Shown one piece after another: positions 15,010-16,949 of a stretch of DNA of 16,949 nt. The position numbers and the translations under genes were made by a program. The stretch's first letter is position 1; every line of letters begins with the position of its first letter. The stretch covers positions 1-16,949 of the forward strand of contig NZ_CBYB010000003.1 of NCBI RefSeq assembly GCF_000577275.2. The letters are read 5' to 3'. The notes under the pieces were generated by a model. That model made no database searches. It worked only from the letters and a program-made list of their open reading frames with translations, and was not told the origin of the DNA. This stretch comes from Rhizobium favelukesii (GTDB taxonomy: Bacteria; Pseudomonadota; Alphaproteobacteria; Rhizobiales; Rhizobiaceae).

Positions 15010-15120
15010 TCTATTATCTCTATTTTGGTTTCAAAAACACAGTTAATGCATGGCATTTTTTGTTGCAATACAGTTTAAAGATATATTTAATTGTATATGG
15101 CAAAATATATTATCTGTCCG
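15010..15120 (-). promoter_or_regulatory. A+T-rich leader, probable operon promoter
   Basis: This non-coding stretch is under 30% G+C against about 60% for the window. On the minus strand, TTGCCA-like (15098-15103) and TAT-rich boxes downstream, and TTGCAA near 15061-15066, are candidate promoter elements; none is decisive. It is the only sizeable gap upstream of the eight-gene operon. Confidence 0.55.
15081..15110. repeat. AT-rich dyad, possible operator
   Basis: ATATATTT (15081-15088) and AAATATAT (15103-15110) are perfect inverted 8-mers with a 14-nt spacer inside the presumed promoter. The spacing fits a dimeric regulator, though AT-rich DNA gives such dyads by chance. Confidence 0.35.
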
Positions 15121-15237
15121 CCGCGGGGCTTAACTGCGGCGGCAAGCTCTTGCGCAACGCTTCGGCCCTCCTCTGACGCGCATTGCCGGTCCTTTGGGGA
15201 AAGGGCTCGCCTGAAGGCCCTCATGATGATCTGACGT
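15121..15237. other. Unassigned spacer between the AT-rich leader and the IS3 tail
   Basis: The G+C content jumps back to about 60% at 15117. I find no gene, repeat or RNA in it; it is probably scrambled insertion-sequence DNA. Confidence 0.4.
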
Positions 15238-15410
15238 GACAGCTACATCGAAAGCTTCAAGGGCAAGTTCCGCGCCGAGTGCCTGAACGCTCATTGGTTC
15301 ATGAGCCTTGACGACGCGCGGGCGAAGATGGAGGATTGGAAAGTAGAGACTATAACGAGTTCCGGCCACACAGCGCGATCGGCAACAAGGTGCCGATTTC
15401 GCTGATGAAC
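15238..15410 (+). pseudogene. IS3-family transposase (OrfB), C-terminal fragment with frameshift
   Basis: The reading DSYIESFKGKFRAECLNAHW, then FMSLDDARAKMEDW, is the end of an IS3-family rve integrase core with the catalytic Glu in IESF. One extra base near 15340-15346 shifts the frame, after which RDYNEFRPHSAIGNKVPISL and MN finish the conserved block. Homology begins abruptly at 15238 and stops at about 15410, and no OrfA, first two Asp residues or terminal repeats are seen. It separates the ACP promoter region from the thioesterase. Confidence 0.82.
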
Positions 15411-15467
15411 AGCTGCGCACGAACGACGTGGCTGATTATCCATCATCCACGTATGCTCCGTGCCTTC

Positions 15468-15854
15468 CTATCCCGTAGCAGGTATGATCATACACGTGGC
15501 CGTCGCTACAGCGCAATTGCGAGCTTGAGCACCATCTATGTCCATTTGTCTCAGGTCTGCCGTGGCTACCAATATGCGATTACCTGCATGAATTACGCGA
15601 GCGGTTGCGACGACTGTCCCTCCGCTGACCGACACCGGCCGCAAGAAATTCACCTTTAGCTCAATGGTGGTGGACACCTTACCGCTGGGCACGCAAGTGT
15701 CGCAAGCCCAGGCTAGGGCGGTGTCGAGGAGGGTTGCGATTGCTCCTCCCGCAATGAGCCCAAGCGGATTCCTGAGGCCTTCGTGGGGCTTAAGCTGCAA
15801 CGAAACTTCGCCTTCTTTGGCATGAACGACCGAAATATCCAGTCGTCGGATCAA
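15468..15854 (-). pseudogene. PaaI-type hotdog thioesterase, N-terminally truncated
   Basis: The reading gives LDISVVHAKEGEVSLQLKPH, then RNPLGLIAGGAIATLLDTAL and AWACDT, a PaaI/YbgC-like hotdog domain with the central helix and Asp44 in the catalytic LLDTAL position. The usual HGG is AGG here. Hydrophobic strands continue to the TAG at 15468. The N-terminus is fused to insertion-sequence DNA: the only available start is TTG 15854, inside the transposase remnant. About 15-20 residues normally found before LDISV are missing. The protein could still fold if translated, so CDS is possible. Same strand as the biosynthetic operon; perhaps a former upstream member that would cleave acyl thioesters. 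Confidence 0.65.
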
Positions 15855-16861
15855 GAATGAACAGCACCTTGTCGTAGCGCAGCGTCAGGCATTGCGACAG
15901 CGTGCGCACTTCCTTGCGGCACATGGCGCCATCGAGGTTCTCATGCTCGGCCAGCGGCCGGTGCATATCCTTCGGATTGCGTGGCGGTTTGCCAAAGCGG
16001 GAATTGAAATCCGCAATGAATTCTGATGCATAAGCGTTGGCCGCCTCGATCGTATCGATGCCACGAAGCCGCAATTCCTTGACCAGCCGGTCCTGCAGCG
16101 TCTGGTTGGCGCGTTCTAGGCGGCCTTTTGCTTGCGGGGTATTGGCGCAGATGATGTCGATGTTCAGCTCATAAAGTGCTCAGTCCGCTCGTCCGGTCCT
16201 TCTCCGACGCATGCGTGCTGCGGAAAACGCCGTGCTTGTCGCTGTAGAAGGCCAGAGGCTTGCCCCATTGCTGCAGATAAGCCTTTGTCGCATGCAAATA
16301 GTCGAACGTGTTCTCTGACCCAGCGAACCGCAGATGCAGCAACTTGCCGGTGGCGTCATCGATATAGACAAGCAGAGCGCATTTGCGGCCGCGATTCTCA
16401 AACCACCAGTGATGCGACCCATCGATCTGCACCAGCTCACCAAAGCAATCGCGCCGGCCGCGTGGCTGGAAAACCCGCTTCTTACGCTCGCGTCGCGAGA
16501 CCCATATGCCGGCCTCTGTCATCCATTTACGCAGCTCCTTGGCGACCGAAATATGATGCAGTTCAATCAGCTTCTCGCGCGCTAGTGTCGGACCGAAATC
16601 CGGATAGCGCTCGCGGATCAGATCCAGCGCCGCATTGCGAAACTCCTCGCTGTGGCGCCGGTTGCTCGGCTGCGATCGCTTCTTCGAAACCAGGCCAGCT
16701 GGACCATCCCGGTCATAGGCCTGTAGTAGCCGATGGACCTGACTTCGACTGAGGTCGAGCTGCTCGGCAGCCTGGACAACGCTCAGGCGTTCATCACGGA
16801 TCTTCTGGATGACTTCGAGGCGATGCAATTCTTTCTGCGACATGGTGATCATAAAGGACAT
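15840..16861 (-). pseudogene. ISNCY-type transposase, frameshifted and 3'-truncated
   Basis: The start is ATG 16861 (GGAG, 5-nt spacer). N-terminal HTH region: QKELHRLEVIQKIRDERLS, AAEQLDLSRSQVHRLLQAYD. Integrase core: FGELVQIDGSHHWWFENRGR (first Asp), LLVYIDDATGKLLHLRFAGS (second Asp region) and FYSDKHGVFRS. Near 16180 about 13-14 bases are missing, giving an early TGA at 16169; the correct frame resumes as ALYELNIDIICANTPQAKGR then LERANQTLQDRLVKELRL, which holds the Glu. It ends abruptly at about 15840 (YDKVLFILDPTT), where it runs into the thioesterase. The normal C-terminus is lost. Confidence 0.85.
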
Positions 16862-16949
16862 GACGACTCCGACCGCTCATGGTCTCGACCAGGCTGAAGG
16901 TCGTCATCCTTGCTCCCAACGTTGGCATTGACCAGAACCTCGAGAGGCG
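16862..16949. other. Upstream region of the ISNCY-type transposase
   Basis: 88 bp to the right edge. It contains the transposase ribosome binding site near 16867-16870; the left part may include the IS end, but I cannot define a terminal repeat without the partner. No gene is seen. Confidence 0.35.

Noticed and set aside
15010..15120. lux-box or nod-box upstream of the ACP
   Set aside because: No 18-20 bp dyad of the lux type and no nod-box core was seen; only an AT-rich dyad.

Overview
The window looks like an accessory region of an alphaproteobacterial replicon, most likely a rhizobial-type plasmid or island. This is inferred from the high overall G+C, the mix of mobile elements (Tn3 family, IS21, IS66, IS5, IS6, IS3 and an ISNCY-type element), and proteins that read like Rhizobiales homologues. 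No rRNA, tRNA, CRISPR array or replication origin was seen.

Left third (1-7146): a heap of decayed mobile DNA. A Tn3-family transposon occupies 1-4563. It has an unknown reading frame running off the left edge, a resolvase broken by one base, and a transposase that lost about 40 codons plus its frame. After its right inverted repeat come, within 1.4 kb, the start of an IS21 istA, the 3' tail and right end of an IS66 element, a piece of a subtilisin-like protease, an internally deleted IS5-type transposase, and an internally deleted LysR regulator. An intact small winged-helix protein follows, resembling the antitoxin of a TumE/TumA-type pair. Its toxin partner is cut down to a short tail by an IS6-family element whose transposase is itself frameshifted.

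Middle (7386-15009): eight minus-strand genes packed as one operon, with 1-4 nt overlaps or very short gaps across the centre. In transcription order they are: an acyl carrier protein, a GNAT-like acyltransferase, a short-chain dehydrogenase, an AMP-forming acyl/aryl ligase, a PglD/NeuD-type hexapeptide acyltransferase, a flavin-dependent halogenase (about 570 aa, with the WxWxIP motif and a lysine at the CmlS catalytic position), an RBBP9/YdeN-type serine hydrolase, and a large protein ending in an autoinducer-synthase/FeeM-like N-acyl amino acid synthase domain. The simplest reading is that the ligase activates an acid and loads it on the carrier protein, the halogenase and reductase tailor the bound or released product, and the FeeM-like enzyme or GNAT moves the acyl group to an amine. 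The product would be a possibly halogenated N-acyl amino acid-like small molecule or signal. I do not recognise this gene combination as a described pathway. It is the main discovery candidate.

Right end (15010-16949): a very A+T-rich stretch (about 29% G+C over 14941-15120) lies upstream of the carrier protein gene and is the likely operon promoter. Beyond it are the tail of an IS3-family transposase, a 5'-truncated PaaI-type hotdog thioesterase on the operon's strand (perhaps a former member of the cluster), and a frameshifted ISNCY-type transposase running to the window edge. The biosynthetic operon is thus intact while nearly everything around it is broken, which suggests it arrived by transfer and has been kept by selection.
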